This document shows positions 24,627 through 33,846 of a stretch of DNA of 64,000 nt, piece by piece; the stretch's first letter is position 1, and each line of letters starts with the position of its first letter. Below the pieces are notes generated by a model, which saw only the letters and a program-made list of their open reading frames with translations, was not told the origin of the DNA and ran no database searches. This DNA is from CAYTGM01 sp964437365. Its GTDB lineage: Bacteria > Sumerlaeota > Sumerlaeia > SLMS01. Where the stretch lies: positions 40,305 through 104,304 of the forward strand of contig CAYTGM010000018.1 in the NCBI GenBank assembly GCA_964437365.1, read 5' to 3'. The translations under genes and the position numbers were made by a program.

Positions 24627-26390
24627 TTACTGGGAGGGAGCTCCCTGGACGAGAATCAGCGTTTTGTCTATATAGGTCCATTCAAATGGAATTTTCGATC
24701 GCGCACGCAGGAGTTCGATTATGTCGTTTAAAGGCTGGTCTGTCCGCGAGAATCCCGAGACTTCTTCTGTACACAGGTCTGAACCGACAACCAGAAAGCT
24801 GAGACCTTCTCTCTTAGAAAGACCGTCACAGATAGTACCAATCATCATATCTCTTGAAATCAGGTTTATAGAGACCCTCGGGTAGCTTTCCGGGTCCAGA
24901 GCCCTCCTGTTTGCCTGTAACTTTTCGTAAGGGTTCATCGATCCGGGAGTTAAGTAGAAGTGTGAATCCTCTCTTGTTGAAGACCATCCAACAGCGAGAA
25001 CCAGGCACTCCAGCATCTCCTCTGGTGTTCTTTCCTCAAAAGAGTACATGAGCGGGATCGCAGATGCCTTGAGGTCTCCCTCTATCTGGATATTGATACC
25101 GAATGCAGCAATCTGGCTGAGAAGGTTAGATGCGTTGTCGATCTTCCCTCCAACTGAACGTGCCGTATATCCACTACTTTCAGAAGCAGAGGCCAGACTG
25201 GCCTGTTGAATTTCTGTGGGGGCATCTGTGGAAGTACGGGGGGAGTCAACCGGTGCAGAGGAGTTGCGCGATTGGCCGAAAAAATCGTTTTGTACTCCGT
25301 AAAATATGGCTCCTGCCAGAACAAGAAGGAATATCGTCGAGATCAAGAAATAGCCTTTGGGCTTACTCTTCGATAACCTCCCTTGTTTTGATGTCGCCTT
25401 TACAGGTGAAGATGGTCGCTTTGGTGAATCTGGTATCGTGGCAGCGTATAGTTCTGCTTTCGCGGGATCCTGTTCGGGCTTTGGTTCAATGATGCGGGAT
25501 AGCTCTTTAGTGCTTAATCTTGTCCTGATGTCTTCGAGCCTGGATTTAATCTGGCTGTATTTATCAGGTCGATCACGCGGATCTTTCGCTGTCATCCAAA
25601 CGATTAGATCGTGTACTTTGCCACCTGCGAGGTTCATCAGGTCCGGATCATCAGGAAGTGGGTCTTCTGCATGGAGTCGGATCGTCTCAAAAACAGAAGA
25701 TGATTTGAAGGGAAGATAACCCGTAAAACAATGAAACAAGGTGATGCCAAGCGAGTATATATCAGCGCGAAAATCAATCTGCCTTCCTGCTGCTTGCTCT
25801 GGCGCCATATAGTCAGGGGTTCCAAGTATAGCAGATGTCATGGTCATTGAATCCGAATCCATCTGCTTCGAAAGACCAAAGTCCATGATCTTAAGTAGTC
25901 CATCCTTGCGTATCATGATGTTGGGGGGCTTCAGATCGCGATGAATGATTCTCTTGGAAGCAGCAGCATTAAGACCATCACACAGTTGAAGTGCGTATTC
26001 GATGATCTCCCCAGTCGTAAGTGGAGGAGGAGTACGCATGCGTTGTTGAAGGGTGTGCCCCTCGATGAATTCTTGAACCAGATAAGGAACATTGTCATCC
26101 ATGCCGACCTGATAGATAGTCACGATATTGGGGTGATTGAGTGATGCTGATAGACGTGCCTCCCGCATGAAACGGTCAAGAAACCGGGAGTTTTTGACCA
26201 GTTCCCTCCTGACAAGTTTAATGGCGACCTCTCTGCCCAGGCTGGTGTCAGAGGCGAGAAATACTTCACCCATTCCTCCTTCTCCGAGCTCTCCCAGGAT
26301 TTTATAGCCACCAATAGTTTTTTGGGTGACCGGCTTCGCCTCTCGGTTCAGCAGCCGTGTTTCAGTTGAATTTGTAGGCCCCTCTGACAA
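24627..26390 (-). CDS. Membrane Ser/Thr protein kinase with STN-like extracytoplasmic domain
   Basis: A eukaryotic-type kinase of about 587 residues. The kinase domain has GEGGMGEVFLASD (about residue 36), VAIK, HRDLKPPNIMI (150), DFGLSK (170) and APEQ, so it should be active. A Pro/Lys-rich linker leads to one membrane helix (about 346-366) and an exported C-terminus. In it I see two segments with the alternating pattern of STN (secretin/TonB short N-terminal) modules: NIQIEGDLKASAIPLMYSFE with RTPEEMLECLVLAVGWSSTR, and LSFLVVGSDLCTEEVSGFSR with QPLNDIIELLRARSKIPFEW. TTG 26390 is chosen because the longer frame (TTG 26439-26441) begins inside the upstream gene and AGGAG lies 13 nt before 26390. 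Probably cotranscribed with the TPR gene. Confidence 0.88.
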   Translation of the reverse strand: MSEGPTNSTETRLLNREAKPVTQKTIGGYKILGELGEGGMGEVFLASDTSLGREVAIKLVRRELVKNSRFLDRFMREARLSASLNHPNIVTIYQVGMDDNVPYLVQEFIEGHTLQQRMRTPPPLTTGEIIEYALQLCDGLNAAASKRIIHRDLKPPNIMIRKDGLLKIMDFGLSKQMDSDSMTMTSAILGTPDYMAPEQAAGRQIDFRADIYSLGITLFHCFTGYLPFKSSSVFETIRLHAEDPLPDDPDLMNLAGGKVHDLIVWMTAKDPRDRPDKYSQIKSRLEDIRTRLSTKELSRIIEPKPEQDPAKAELYAATIPDSPKRPSSPVKATSKQGRLSKSKPKGYFLISTIFLLVLAGAIFYGVQNDFFGQSRNSSAPVDSPRTSTDAPTEIQQASLASASESSGYTARSVGGKIDNASNLLSQIAAFGINIQIEGDLKASAIPLMYSFEERTPEEMLECLVLAVGWSSTREDSHFYLTPGSMNPYEKLQANRRALDPESYPRVSINLISRDMMIGTICDGLSKREGLSFLVVGSDLCTEEVSGFSRTDQPLNDIIELLRARSKIPFEWTYIDKTLILVQGAPSQ

Positions 26391-26394
26391 TGGA

Positions 26395-29300
26395 TCACTG
26401 CATCTCCTGTCGTTGAGATGCGTTGACCAGAGAAATTTCAAGTGTTAAAGGCTGGTCAACAGAGTCCTCTTCTAGTTCTTCAAGGCGATCACGTGCAACT
26501 TGTGTATACTCTAAATCTGGCGCGACTGAAATTGCATTCGCATAGGAATCTTTCGCACTATTAATCATTCCTAACTCTTCAAGGGCGAGACCAAGAGTCG
26601 TGTGGGCTCGTTGATGTTCTGGCTCCTGGGAAACAGCCTGTCGCAGGAATGAAACTGCCTGTTCGAAGTTTCCTGACTTGAAAGCAGCAGAACCCGCGTT
26701 GCTCAAAATATCAGGGTTGCGAGGGTCCTTTTCCAAGGCGATCTGATATTGTTCAAGGGCATTGTCGAAACGACCTTCTCTCTGTAAATAATTCCCATAG
26801 TCATTATAGACTTCTATCAGTTCGATGGTATTCTTCGATGCAGATTCAAAAGCTCTCTCTGCTGACTGGCTATGTTCTATAGCCGCCTCAAGGTGCCCTA
26901 AATAGAGGTAGGGGAGAGCTCTGTCATGGAAAAGGTGAGAGGCTTCAACAAAGTAATCACGGGCTTCATCTACATCGCCCTGCAGGAAATAGCCATAGGC
27001 TTTATTGATAGAATCAACGTAATCATTCTCATGTTTCACGTTCAGATAGCCGATCGTGATTGTAAGGCAGAGACCCAACGCAATCAAACACAGTGAGGAA
27101 AACTGCAAGGATTTAAAACCTGCTGGGAAAGGCATTTCTACATCACGTACCATGTGAAGATTCTCATAAAATCGATGGCAACTCCAGTGGCGATTGAGTG
27201 TTTGCTGAAGACTGTTCAGCACGGCTTGACGGTCGCTTCCAAACGGATATGGGGAAAGGGCCCAATTGACTGGTAGTTCTCCAGGAGATTCGATCAGAAA
27301 CTCCCCTTCGCATTTCTTGCCCTTGGGTTCGAATGGTCGGTGAGGATCGACCCAGGGAGAAATTGTTTCTTCAAAGACATGTCGAAGAATAACATGTGCT
27401 GTATAGACGCGCGGGTGAATTTCAAGCAGGTAGGCAAAAAGAATGCATCCGGCAGGCCACGCGAGTAAGACAAGGTAATTCTTCTGCTGCCAGGCCAGGA
27501 GCACCAGTATCACAAGAAAGGTGATCGAGAGAAGAAGGGCACCTATGGGTCTCCAGGGCGTCAGTGTTGGAACGTCAATTCCCGTATGCTCTTTGATCGC
27601 CGACGAAATAACCCGTGCCTGACGGGCCTGCTCACGAAATGTCAGCCGTGTTGTTGGCAAAGGTCGGTGAACATCTGGTTCTCCACGGTTTGTAGCAAGC
27701 ACTTCAACCTTTTTGGCGCTCTGATACTTTTTCCATGCAAAAATGGTCAATACGCACCCAAGAATCGCCAGTGCCACTCTTACAGGCCACATGAACGTCT
27801 CAAGGCCGAGGACCAACCAGAAAAGCATCCACCAGAAAGAAATAGAAAGAACGACGATCAGGTTGGTTGCGATGATAGGTTGATCGACAAGGCCAAGGTG
27901 CGATTCTACCTTCTGCCTGGCAACAACATCGGTTGGATCGAGGAGTAGAACTTCACGGTAACACTTATTTGCCTCGTCCTGTTTATTTGATCTTTCGTAT
28001 AGGTCTGCCAGAAGAATATAGCCCTGTTTCTGATGTACATCTTCATGAAGAGCCTTTTTCGCTTCTTCGATAGCTGCTTCTACATCAGATGTCTCTGAGA
28101 GCTCTTTCGCTTTTTCGAAATGGATTTCGAAATCGTTTGCTGTCTTTGCCTTGGTTCTAATATCCCAGGGGTCATAATCCGCCATTTTCTCTTTAGAGTC
28201 TTTTCTCTCTTGCTCCAGCTCTGAGAGTTGAGTTGTTGCTCCGCATCGTTGACATGTCAGGTCGTCTTCATTGACTTTCTCTCCACACATTTTGCAGAGA
28301 CTCTTTTCACCTGTATAACCCAGCATTGGAACACCGGTTGAAGAATCAGACCGGATCTGATCGTCGAGCTCACTGTACTTTCCTTTTCCTGGCCGCGCAT
28401 AAATCCAATAAACGATGAAGGCGAGCATAGAGCCTATAAGAATTGGAAGGATGATGTATAGCGTGTATGATCGGGTCTCGGTTCGTCCGATCATATCCTT
28501 CTCCTGTAATTGCCTGAGTCGCCCCCATGCAGCGCTTCTTACTTCGTCGTTCTCGATTGGTTGCAGACGTGAGCCCCCGGCTGCAGGGGAAGAGGCAGCT
28601 TTCCAAAGTGCCGGTGAAGCCAAAGAGAAAAAAGCGTTATCCTGAAAGAGTCTGTTCTTGCGAGCTTCACGCGCTAACTTGCGCCGATAATCGGTCAGCC
28701 ATTTTGAAGCAAAACTTCCTGCCTCTGTATCGCGAAAGTCAGTCTCAAGAGTCTCCAGTTTTTCAAGAGCCTCTTCAAACTCATCGTTATCCAGATGCAT
28801 TTTCGCCAGGACAAGAATTCCATCGGCCTCTCTCTCAAGGGGAAGAGTTTGATTAAGACTCTGGATCTTTCCCTCATATCTTGAAAGTTCAATTTCCTCC
28901 AATTCATTCAACTCATCGAGTTTTTCTTGAGCCTCATCGAATTTCCGATCCTTGAGGAGTTTGTCGATATCTTCCAGTGCCAGCTTGATAGGGATTTCTC
29001 GTTTAGCCTCTTTTAGTATTTCGAGAGCGCGAGTTGCGAGTTCCATTTCCGGGTATTCTTCAGCAATTTTCTCGGCTTTCTTCTGCGCCGTCTCAAAGTC
29101 CTCCCTTCCTAAGGCGCTTTCTGCATCACCTAAGAGCTGAGCCGCCTCTATTTCATTGGTCAGATCTCCCGCCATTTGATCTATACGTTTCTGTATTTCG
29201 TCACTACTTAAGAAATCCTCATCCGCATTTGTCAGCAGGTCTGCCGCTGCGCTTAAATTTCCCTGTTCGAGATTCTGGTTCAGCTTAGAAAAGAACGACG

Positions 29301-30324
29301 CCTCTTTCTCCAGTTTTTGATATTCTTCATTTTCGGGGTTTAGCTTAACTGCTTGACTGATGCTGGCGAATGCCAGGTCTACAAGATCTGCGTCATCTGC
29401 ATATTGATAGATTTCAATGAGGATATCTTCCTCTTTCTTTTCTTCTCGGGCAATTCTCCGCGACACAAATTCGGAAAAATCGACTGGTTCAAGCTCATCT
29501 CCAGAAGCTTTGAGCATAAGAAAGGTCTTATAGACTTCAACGGCTTCATCGGATTTCCTTTTTTTCAGATACTGCCTGCCTTGCCGATCAAGTAGTTGGA
29601 CAAGATCAGTTGAAACATCTGCATAGTATGTCTCTGCGTCGATATCGAGTAAATCCGTATAGCAATTTGCTGCTAATTCCACATTCCCTGTTTTTTGAGC
29701 AACCTCGCCTAATTGATACAGAACATCGGTTCTCTCAGGCTTGAGTTCTCTGGCCTGTTTAAGTAACTCAGTCGCAGCTGTATAGTCTATATGGTCCAGC
29801 CTTTCAAGGGCCTGTTGAAAAAGTTCTTCGGCTCGCTTGCTGATTGGATCAGGGGGGATGAGAGAATGCCTTAACTCCTCGAGAAAGGACTTCTTCTCTT
29901 CAAGGACAGCAGGGGGGTTGTCCAGTGATTGTATCTCATTCTCAATATCAAGGAGAATGGACTCAATATTTCTTCGGGCTCTATCAGGAAGATCGCGCTT
30001 GATATACCCCTGCACATCTTCTATTCGTCTATCAAGCTGTTCGGTAAAGTAATCAACCGAGTACCCTTTTTCAATACGTTCTATTTGCGAGGCAGGTATG
30101 GTGACTTCACTTGATCCAGTTGATATACGAATCAGCCCGTCTTTTTCCTCGACGACTTTTCCATCGAGAGTATTTCCGTTCTTCAAATAAAATGTATCGG
30201 CATGAACGTTACCGAAATGATTGAAGACCAGGAAGATCGTCACAAGCAGGAACTTGAGGAACGGTCGTGTATATAGGGATGCCTGCAGTTTAACGTTGGG
30301 CTGGAGAGAATACCTGTTGGGCAT
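26395..30324 (-). CDS. Giant exported TPR/zinc-ribbon membrane protein
   Basis: A 1,309-residue protein not recognised as a named family. An N-terminal signal ends near NVHA; next comes a small all-beta unit (DTFYLKNGNTLDGKVVEEKD, then ISTGSSEVTIPASQIERIEK). Residues about 90-600 are helical, TPR-type and coiled coil. A membrane helix (TLYIILPILIGSMLAFIVYW) is followed by a zinc ribbon (CKMCGEKVNEDDLTCQRCGA, about 675), two more TPR units, hydrophobic pairs (WWMLFWLVLGLETFMW; LLLSITFLVILVLLAW), another helix and five C-terminal TPRs with canonical spacing. The ATG follows GGGAG. The kinase gene comes next, so this is a likely scaffold or substrate of the kinase (inference). Confidence 0.8.
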   Translation of the reverse strand: MPNRYSLQPNVKLQASLYTRPFLKFLLVTIFLVFNHFGNVHADTFYLKNGNTLDGKVVEEKDGLIRISTGSSEVTIPASQIERIEKGYSVDYFTEQLDRRIEDVQGYIKRDLPDRARRNIESILLDIENEIQSLDNPPAVLEEKKSFLEELRHSLIPPDPISKRAEELFQQALERLDHIDYTAATELLKQARELKPERTDVLYQLGEVAQKTGNVELAANCYTDLLDIDAETYYADVSTDLVQLLDRQGRQYLKKRKSDEAVEVYKTFLMLKASGDELEPVDFSEFVSRRIAREEKKEEDILIEIYQYADDADLVDLAFASISQAVKLNPENEEYQKLEKEASFFSKLNQNLEQGNLSAAADLLTNADEDFLSSDEIQKRIDQMAGDLTNEIEAAQLLGDAESALGREDFETAQKKAEKIAEEYPEMELATRALEILKEAKREIPIKLALEDIDKLLKDRKFDEAQEKLDELNELEEIELSRYEGKIQSLNQTLPLEREADGILVLAKMHLDNDEFEEALEKLETLETDFRDTEAGSFASKWLTDYRRKLAREARKNRLFQDNAFFSLASPALWKAASSPAAGGSRLQPIENDEVRSAAWGRLRQLQEKDMIGRTETRSYTLYIILPILIGSMLAFIVYWIYARPGKGKYSELDDQIRSDSSTGVPMLGYTGEKSLCKMCGEKVNEDDLTCQRCGATTQLSELEQERKDSKEKMADYDPWDIRTKAKTANDFEIHFEKAKELSETSDVEAAIEEAKKALHEDVHQKQGYILLADLYERSNKQDEANKCYREVLLLDPTDVVARQKVESHLGLVDQPIIATNLIVVLSISFWWMLFWLVLGLETFMWPVRVALAILGCVLTIFAWKKYQSAKKVEVLATNRGEPDVHRPLPTTRLTFREQARQARVISSAIKEHTGIDVPTLTPWRPIGALLLSITFLVILVLLAWQQKNYLVLLAWPAGCILFAYLLEIHPRVYTAHVILRHVFEETISPWVDPHRPFEPKGKKCEGEFLIESPGELPVNWALSPYPFGSDRQAVLNSLQQTLNRHWSCHRFYENLHMVRDVEMPFPAGFKSLQFSSLCLIALGLCLTITIGYLNVKHENDYVDSINKAYGYFLQGDVDEARDYFVEASHLFHDRALPYLYLGHLEAAIEHSQSAERAFESASKNTIELIEVYNDYGNYLQREGRFDNALEQYQIALEKDPRNPDILSNAGSAAFKSGNFEQAVSFLRQAVSQEPEHQRAHTTLGLALEELGMINSAKDSYANAISVAPDLEYTQVARDRLEELEEDSVDQPLTLEISLVNASQRQEMQ

Positions 30325-30852
30325 TATCGATCTCCCGAAATTGATTTATGAGGTTTCCTAATTGAATTACACAGAACTCCTCGTTTAGAGTAAAGGGGAA
30401 TGTGTTTGTGGTGAATGTATTTACATTTGCCGTGATAGAAATTTGGGGGCTTTGCCGTGCAACAAAGCCCCCATAGAGGAAAGGAAGAACACCCACCTGT
30501 AAGAATAAACTTCTGATCAAAGTTTGAGGAGAAATGGACCTGATGATCAGGCGTTTCCGGGGAGATACTCTTATCAGTTGTAGCTTCGCTGAATAAACCT
30601 GACGCTTCATCCTGCGAAGAACGATTGGTAATTTGTTGCGGAAAGAAATAAACTGGGGGTTTACCTGTAAGTCAAGGTAATACTTTACTTAGAGATAAAA
30701 AATTGTGCCGAGAAATCCAGTCAACCAAAACACCAATATTTTATTGAAATCGGACTCCTTATCAAAGGATCTTATTGTCATATCTAATCTGAAAATGGCA
30801 TTAATTCCGAAAGTCCAGACTCCTAACTCTATTGTTTGCAAAGGTTCAGTAT
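30325..30852. other. Non-coding divergent region before the TPR gene and deaminase gene
   Basis: About 530 bp of A/T-rich DNA. GGGAG at 30333-30337 serves the minus-strand TPR gene and AAAGG at 30838-30842 serves the plus-strand deaminase. One strong hairpin lies at 30445-30472. An open frame on minus (30290-30610) covers it but looks accidental. Confidence 0.55.
30445..30472 (-). promoter_or_regulatory. Perfect 10-bp hairpin in the leader of the TPR gene
   Basis: GGGGGCTTTG (30445-30454) and CAAAGCCCCC (30463-30472) with an 8-nt loop. Read on minus it is followed by AAATTTCTATC, a poor U-tract, about 120 nt before the TPR gene start. It may be an attenuator, a terminator of a short leader RNA, or a protein site. 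Confidence 0.5.
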
Positions 30853-31296
30853 ATGGAAGTTCATGAAGATTACATGAAACAAGCGATCGGTATTGCGAAA
30901 AGACACCCTCAGCATCCTTTCGGTAGTCTCATCATTCATCGGGGTGGTCAGATTCTCGAAAAAGCTGTGAATAACGTCATCGCATCTCCGGTTCTCCACG
31001 GAGAGTTGCATGTCATTCATCAATGTGCTCTCAATCATCCCGAAGGATTAGATTGGTCTGAGCTTGCCCTTTACACCACGGCTGAGCCTTGCCCCATGTG
31101 CATGGGTGCCATTATTTGGTCGGGTATTGGTCGTGTTATTTTCGGAACTTCAAGTGCCACTTTGATGAAAAAAGGTTGGCGCCAATTTGACTTGAATTGC
31201 TCTGAAATGCTGGACCGCGCGAGTTTCGCTCGTTGTGAAGTGATATCTGGCGTTTTGGAATCAGAATGCGATGCGCTTTTTTCCGAAAAAAACTGA
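30853..31296 (+). CDS. Nucleoside/guanine deaminase (CMP/dCMP deaminase superfamily)
   Basis: A 147-residue zinc deaminase. The zinc site is seen as HGELHVIHQ (His and catalytic Glu; usual form HAE) and PCPMCMGAIIWSGIGRVIFG (two Cys). The region after the zinc site, with GWRQFDLNCSEML, resembles guanine deaminase-like and other stand-alone nucleoside deaminases more than TadA, which has the ATDPK phrase missing here. Start ATG 30853 (MEVHEDYMKQAIGIAK) is preferred over TTG 30832 since AAAGG lies 10 nt before it. Base specificity is uncertain. Confidence 0.82.
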   Translation: MEVHEDYMKQAIGIAKRHPQHPFGSLIIHRGGQILEKAVNNVIASPVLHGELHVIHQCALNHPEGLDWSELALYTTAEPCPMCMGAIIWSGIGRVIFGTSSATLMKKGWRQFDLNCSEMLDRASFARCEVISGVLESECDALFSEKN

Positions 31297-31400
31297 GCTG
31301 CTGGATCCATCAAATAAATTTAAGATGGACAAACTCAGTCCTGACCGATGAGGTCGGATTATCAATCGATTGAAAGTATCGCTCAGAAAGGCCTGATACG

Positions 31401-32018
31401 ATGAAGTTCTCTCAATGCTCATTCCATCAAGTGTTGGTTTGCTGTTTAGTGAGTACAATCTGGCTTAGCTCGTGTGCCAAGAAATTTGAAATTCAAGATG
31501 TTGATCCAAGTCAGCCAGGCAAGGTACGGTCGCTCGGGCCTGAGAGTCAGGATGTCATTTCCGTCGCAGAGCAGATGACCGACTCTATTCTTGCGAATAA
31601 TGTTGTCCGAAAGAAGGGGCCTGACGCCATTTTCTATATGCTTCCGATGGATAACAATTCGAGTATGCCCTTGGATACGGAGGTCTTTTCTACTCGTCTC
31701 AAAGCAAGAATATCAAGTCGGTCAGGAGGAACCATCCAGTTTGTATCACGAGACTTGAACCCTGACATCATGAAGGAACGAGAGATGAAGAGAGACGGTG
31801 AAGTTGATTACGATCCTGAGTTAAGAGCACTTGTGCCGGCCGGGGCCGACTTTTTTATCAAGGGAAGAATTGATGATCTTCCCACTCAAAGCAAGGAGGG
31901 AAGGGCTAATTTCGTGCAGTATCACTTCAAACTCGTCGACGCGGAAACAGGTGTCGACATCTGGCAGGAGATATACGAGACAAAGCGCGAAGGCAGAGAC
32001 GACCTGATATATCGCTGA
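31401..32018 (+). CDS. LpoB-like penicillin-binding protein activator lipoprotein
   Basis: A 205-residue lipoprotein with lipobox LSSC near residue 25. The core, from VAEQMTDSILANNVVRKKGP through FYMLPMDNNSSMPLDTEVFS to FIKGRIDDLPTQSKEGRANF and HFKLVDAETGVDIWQEIYE, follows the LpoB pattern. LpoB is an outer-membrane lipoprotein that spans the periplasm and activates the glycan polymerase PBP1b in E. coli; many phyla carry related proteins whose partners are not tested. It starts a run of four lipoprotein genes; AAAGG lies 9 nt before the ATG. The ycfL-like gene two positions on strengthens the assignment, since lpoB and ycfL are neighbours in E. coli. Confidence 0.82.
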   Translation: MKFSQCSFHQVLVCCLVSTIWLSSCAKKFEIQDVDPSQPGKVRSLGPESQDVISVAEQMTDSILANNVVRKKGPDAIFYMLPMDNNSSMPLDTEVFSTRLKARISSRSGGTIQFVSRDLNPDIMKEREMKRDGEVDYDPELRALVPAGADFFIKGRIDDLPTQSKEGRANFVQYHFKLVDAETGVDIWQEIYETKREGRDDLIYR

Positions 32019-32039
32019 TGGAATTATGAAGAGGCAAGT

Positions 32040-33311
32040 ATGATGCTCCAGCGGCTTCGTTGGTTGTGTTTGACAGTTTTTCTTTTTGTTATTGGATGCG
32101 CAAATGCAGTTCACGTAGTCGTTCCACCTTCGCTGGCGAACCACGAATTTCCCGAGCCGGCAGCGCACGTTCTTCAGAAGTTCAATAACGAAAATGAGAT
32201 TGATTGGCTCTTGTACTATTATGAGCTTGCATTGATTTGTCTTGAGAATGGCGATAGAAAGGGAGCTGAAGCTTGTCTTGATGAAGGGATACTCTTAATC
32301 AATGATGTTTATTCATTAACAAGCGAGGCAAAGAGAGCACGCAGCTCCTTCTATTCAGAAAGCAGCAAGCATTTCAAAGGTGAGCCACACGAGCGAGCCT
32401 TTGTTTTTCTTCTCAGGGGCTTGTTGTATATGCAGGAGGAAGATTGGGGGAATGCTCGTGCATCATTCAAGGCTGCTTTGATTCAAGACTCTTTTGCAGA
32501 AGAGGAACAATACACCTCGGACTGGGTTTCTCCCCATTTTTTGATGTCTGTATGTGAATATCAATTGGGGAATCTTTATCGAGCCCAGAAGCAACTTGAA
32601 CTTGCGCAAGAGACTTATGCTTCAGTTTCGCAAGCAGACAATACTTACAGGACTTCCTCAACGAATACGCCTGTCACATGGAGTCATTTAGAGAATCTTC
32701 ATTGTCTTGTTGTTGCCGCATTGGGACAAGGTCCGGAAAAGATGAGAGTTGGTCCCTACGGAGAATTTCTTTCCTACGTCGACAGCTCAGATCACCGAGC
32801 TTCACATTCTCCGGTCGTCGAATCCTCTATTGGTGATAGTTGGGTCATGGATTCACTTCACTTTCAGGCTCACACGAGGGGGGGCAGATATTTCGATTAT
32901 ATACAAGGAAAGAAAGTGTTCTTCAAAAACAGCACTCTCTTTCTGGCTGAAAGCGCACAAATGGCAGGGTTGGTCACCATGTCTGTCGCTGCTAATGATG
33001 ATACCGCACTCATCGGAGCGGCAATTTTGGCGAGTGGCATTTTGCTCGATGTTCTTTCCGGGCTGGTAAGAACGTCCCCTGATCTTCGTCAATTGCTCCC
33101 GATTCCATCCGAAATAATTGCTTATGTATTTTCTTCCCCTGAATCGGCCCAGGAGTTTCTGACCAGAAGTGGATGGACCGTTAGTGAAAATAAGGAAAAT
33201 AAAAAGTACAGGCCAGGAGTCTCGAGCGATATTGAAGTCGTACTTGTGCTTCCATCGATGACCGGACAACATCACGGCAGTGGTCATTACTTTTATCTCG
33301 CCGGTGAATAA
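32040..33311 (+). CDS. COG3014-like TPR lipoprotein
   Basis: A 423-residue lipoprotein (lipobox FVIGC). The N-terminal half is helical and TPR-like (YYYELALICLENGDRKGAEA, RAFVFLLRGLLYMQEEDWGN, ARASFKAALIQD). The C-terminal half has two Ala/Gly-rich segments (AESAQMAGLVTMSVAAND, LIGAAILASGILLDVLSGLV) and RTSPDLRQLLPIPSEIIAYV, which matches the closing motif of COG3014 proteins (DTRSW...LP). COG3014, LpoB and YcfL genes commonly cluster, as here. It lies 21 bp after the LpoB-like gene; AGAGG precedes the ATG. Function unknown; an envelope role is likely. Confidence 0.72.
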   Translation: MMLQRLRWLCLTVFLFVIGCANAVHVVVPPSLANHEFPEPAAHVLQKFNNENEIDWLLYYYELALICLENGDRKGAEACLDEGILLINDVYSLTSEAKRARSSFYSESSKHFKGEPHERAFVFLLRGLLYMQEEDWGNARASFKAALIQDSFAEEEQYTSDWVSPHFLMSVCEYQLGNLYRAQKQLELAQETYASVSQADNTYRTSSTNTPVTWSHLENLHCLVVAALGQGPEKMRVGPYGEFLSYVDSSDHRASHSPVVESSIGDSWVMDSLHFQAHTRGGRYFDYIQGKKVFFKNSTLFLAESAQMAGLVTMSVAANDDTALIGAAILASGILLDVLSGLVRTSPDLRQLLPIPSEIIAYVFSSPESAQEFLTRSGWTVSENKENKKYRPGVSSDIEVVLVLPSMTGQHHGSGHYFYLAGE

Positions 33312-33312
33312 T

Positions 33313-33735
33313 ATGAAACTCTCTCTATGCTTCGCAGTTTGCCTGATAACTTTTCTAACATCGTGTGTTGCGCGGAGTACTCACATTCAAGACAAAGTGG
33401 TTCGGAAGATTTCACCCACACCGTCTGTTGAATCACGAGTGCACTATATCGATCTTTCAGAAACGAGCAAACTTCCGATCGAGAGTTACTTCTTCTCAAC
33501 CGATGATCGAGGACGCATCAATTTAACGGTGATGCTCACCAATCACCGGAAAGAGAGCCAAGAGCTTGAATATCGTTTTCTGATCCTTGATACGGATGGA
33601 AACCGGACCAATGATGATGGATGGGAGAGTATAAGCATTAAAACTGGGGAAAGTACTAAATTGAAAGCGCGCTCAAGTGTATCGTACGCCACAAATGTGA
33701 TTCTGGAGTTACGGGCAAATACAAAAAGCAGCTGA
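33313..33735 (+). CDS. YcfL-like (DUF1425) lipoprotein
   Basis: A 140-residue lipoprotein starting MKLSLCFAVCLITFLTSC, with the lipobox Cys at 18. The mature part is a predicted beta-sandwich (RINLTVMLTNHRKESQELEY, RFLILDTDGNRTNDDGWESI), like DUF1425/YcfL proteins whose core compares bound and unbound residue contexts by the same N-x-x phrase. The start at 33313, one base after the previous stop, is chosen because the signal peptide begins there; GGTGA at 33303-33307 serves as ribosome site. Its position after the LpoB-like and COG3014-like genes fits the conserved trio. Function unknown. Confidence 0.75.
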   Translation: MKLSLCFAVCLITFLTSCVARSTHIQDKVVRKISPTPSVESRVHYIDLSETSKLPIESYFFSTDDRGRINLTVMLTNHRKESQELEYRFLILDTDGNRTNDDGWESISIKTGESTKLKARSSVSYATNVILELRANTKSS

Positions 33736-33846
33736 TTGATTCTTAAACTTGACATGGTGAGTCGTGAGGTTCGATCCCTATCACCCGAGCATCATTTTAT
33801 TTCCCTGTTACTGTTGCTCCTAATCCTACTTGGAGGTTTCTCCGGA

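Noticed and set aside
30290..30610. 106-codon minus-strand frame over the hairpin upstream of the TPR gene
   Set aside because: No ribosome site, no family resemblance, overlaps the TPR gene start and contains the GC-rich hairpin in its middle.
33768..33790. GGTTCGATCCC, tRNA T-loop-like string
   Set aside because: Flanking bases form only three of five T-stem pairs and there is no acceptor or anticodon stem.
33736..33846. Upstream extension of the BamE-like lipoprotein gene
   Set aside because: The lipoprotein signal and GGAGG ribosome site both point to ATG 33847; the extension would place a second, broken hydrophobic stretch before it.
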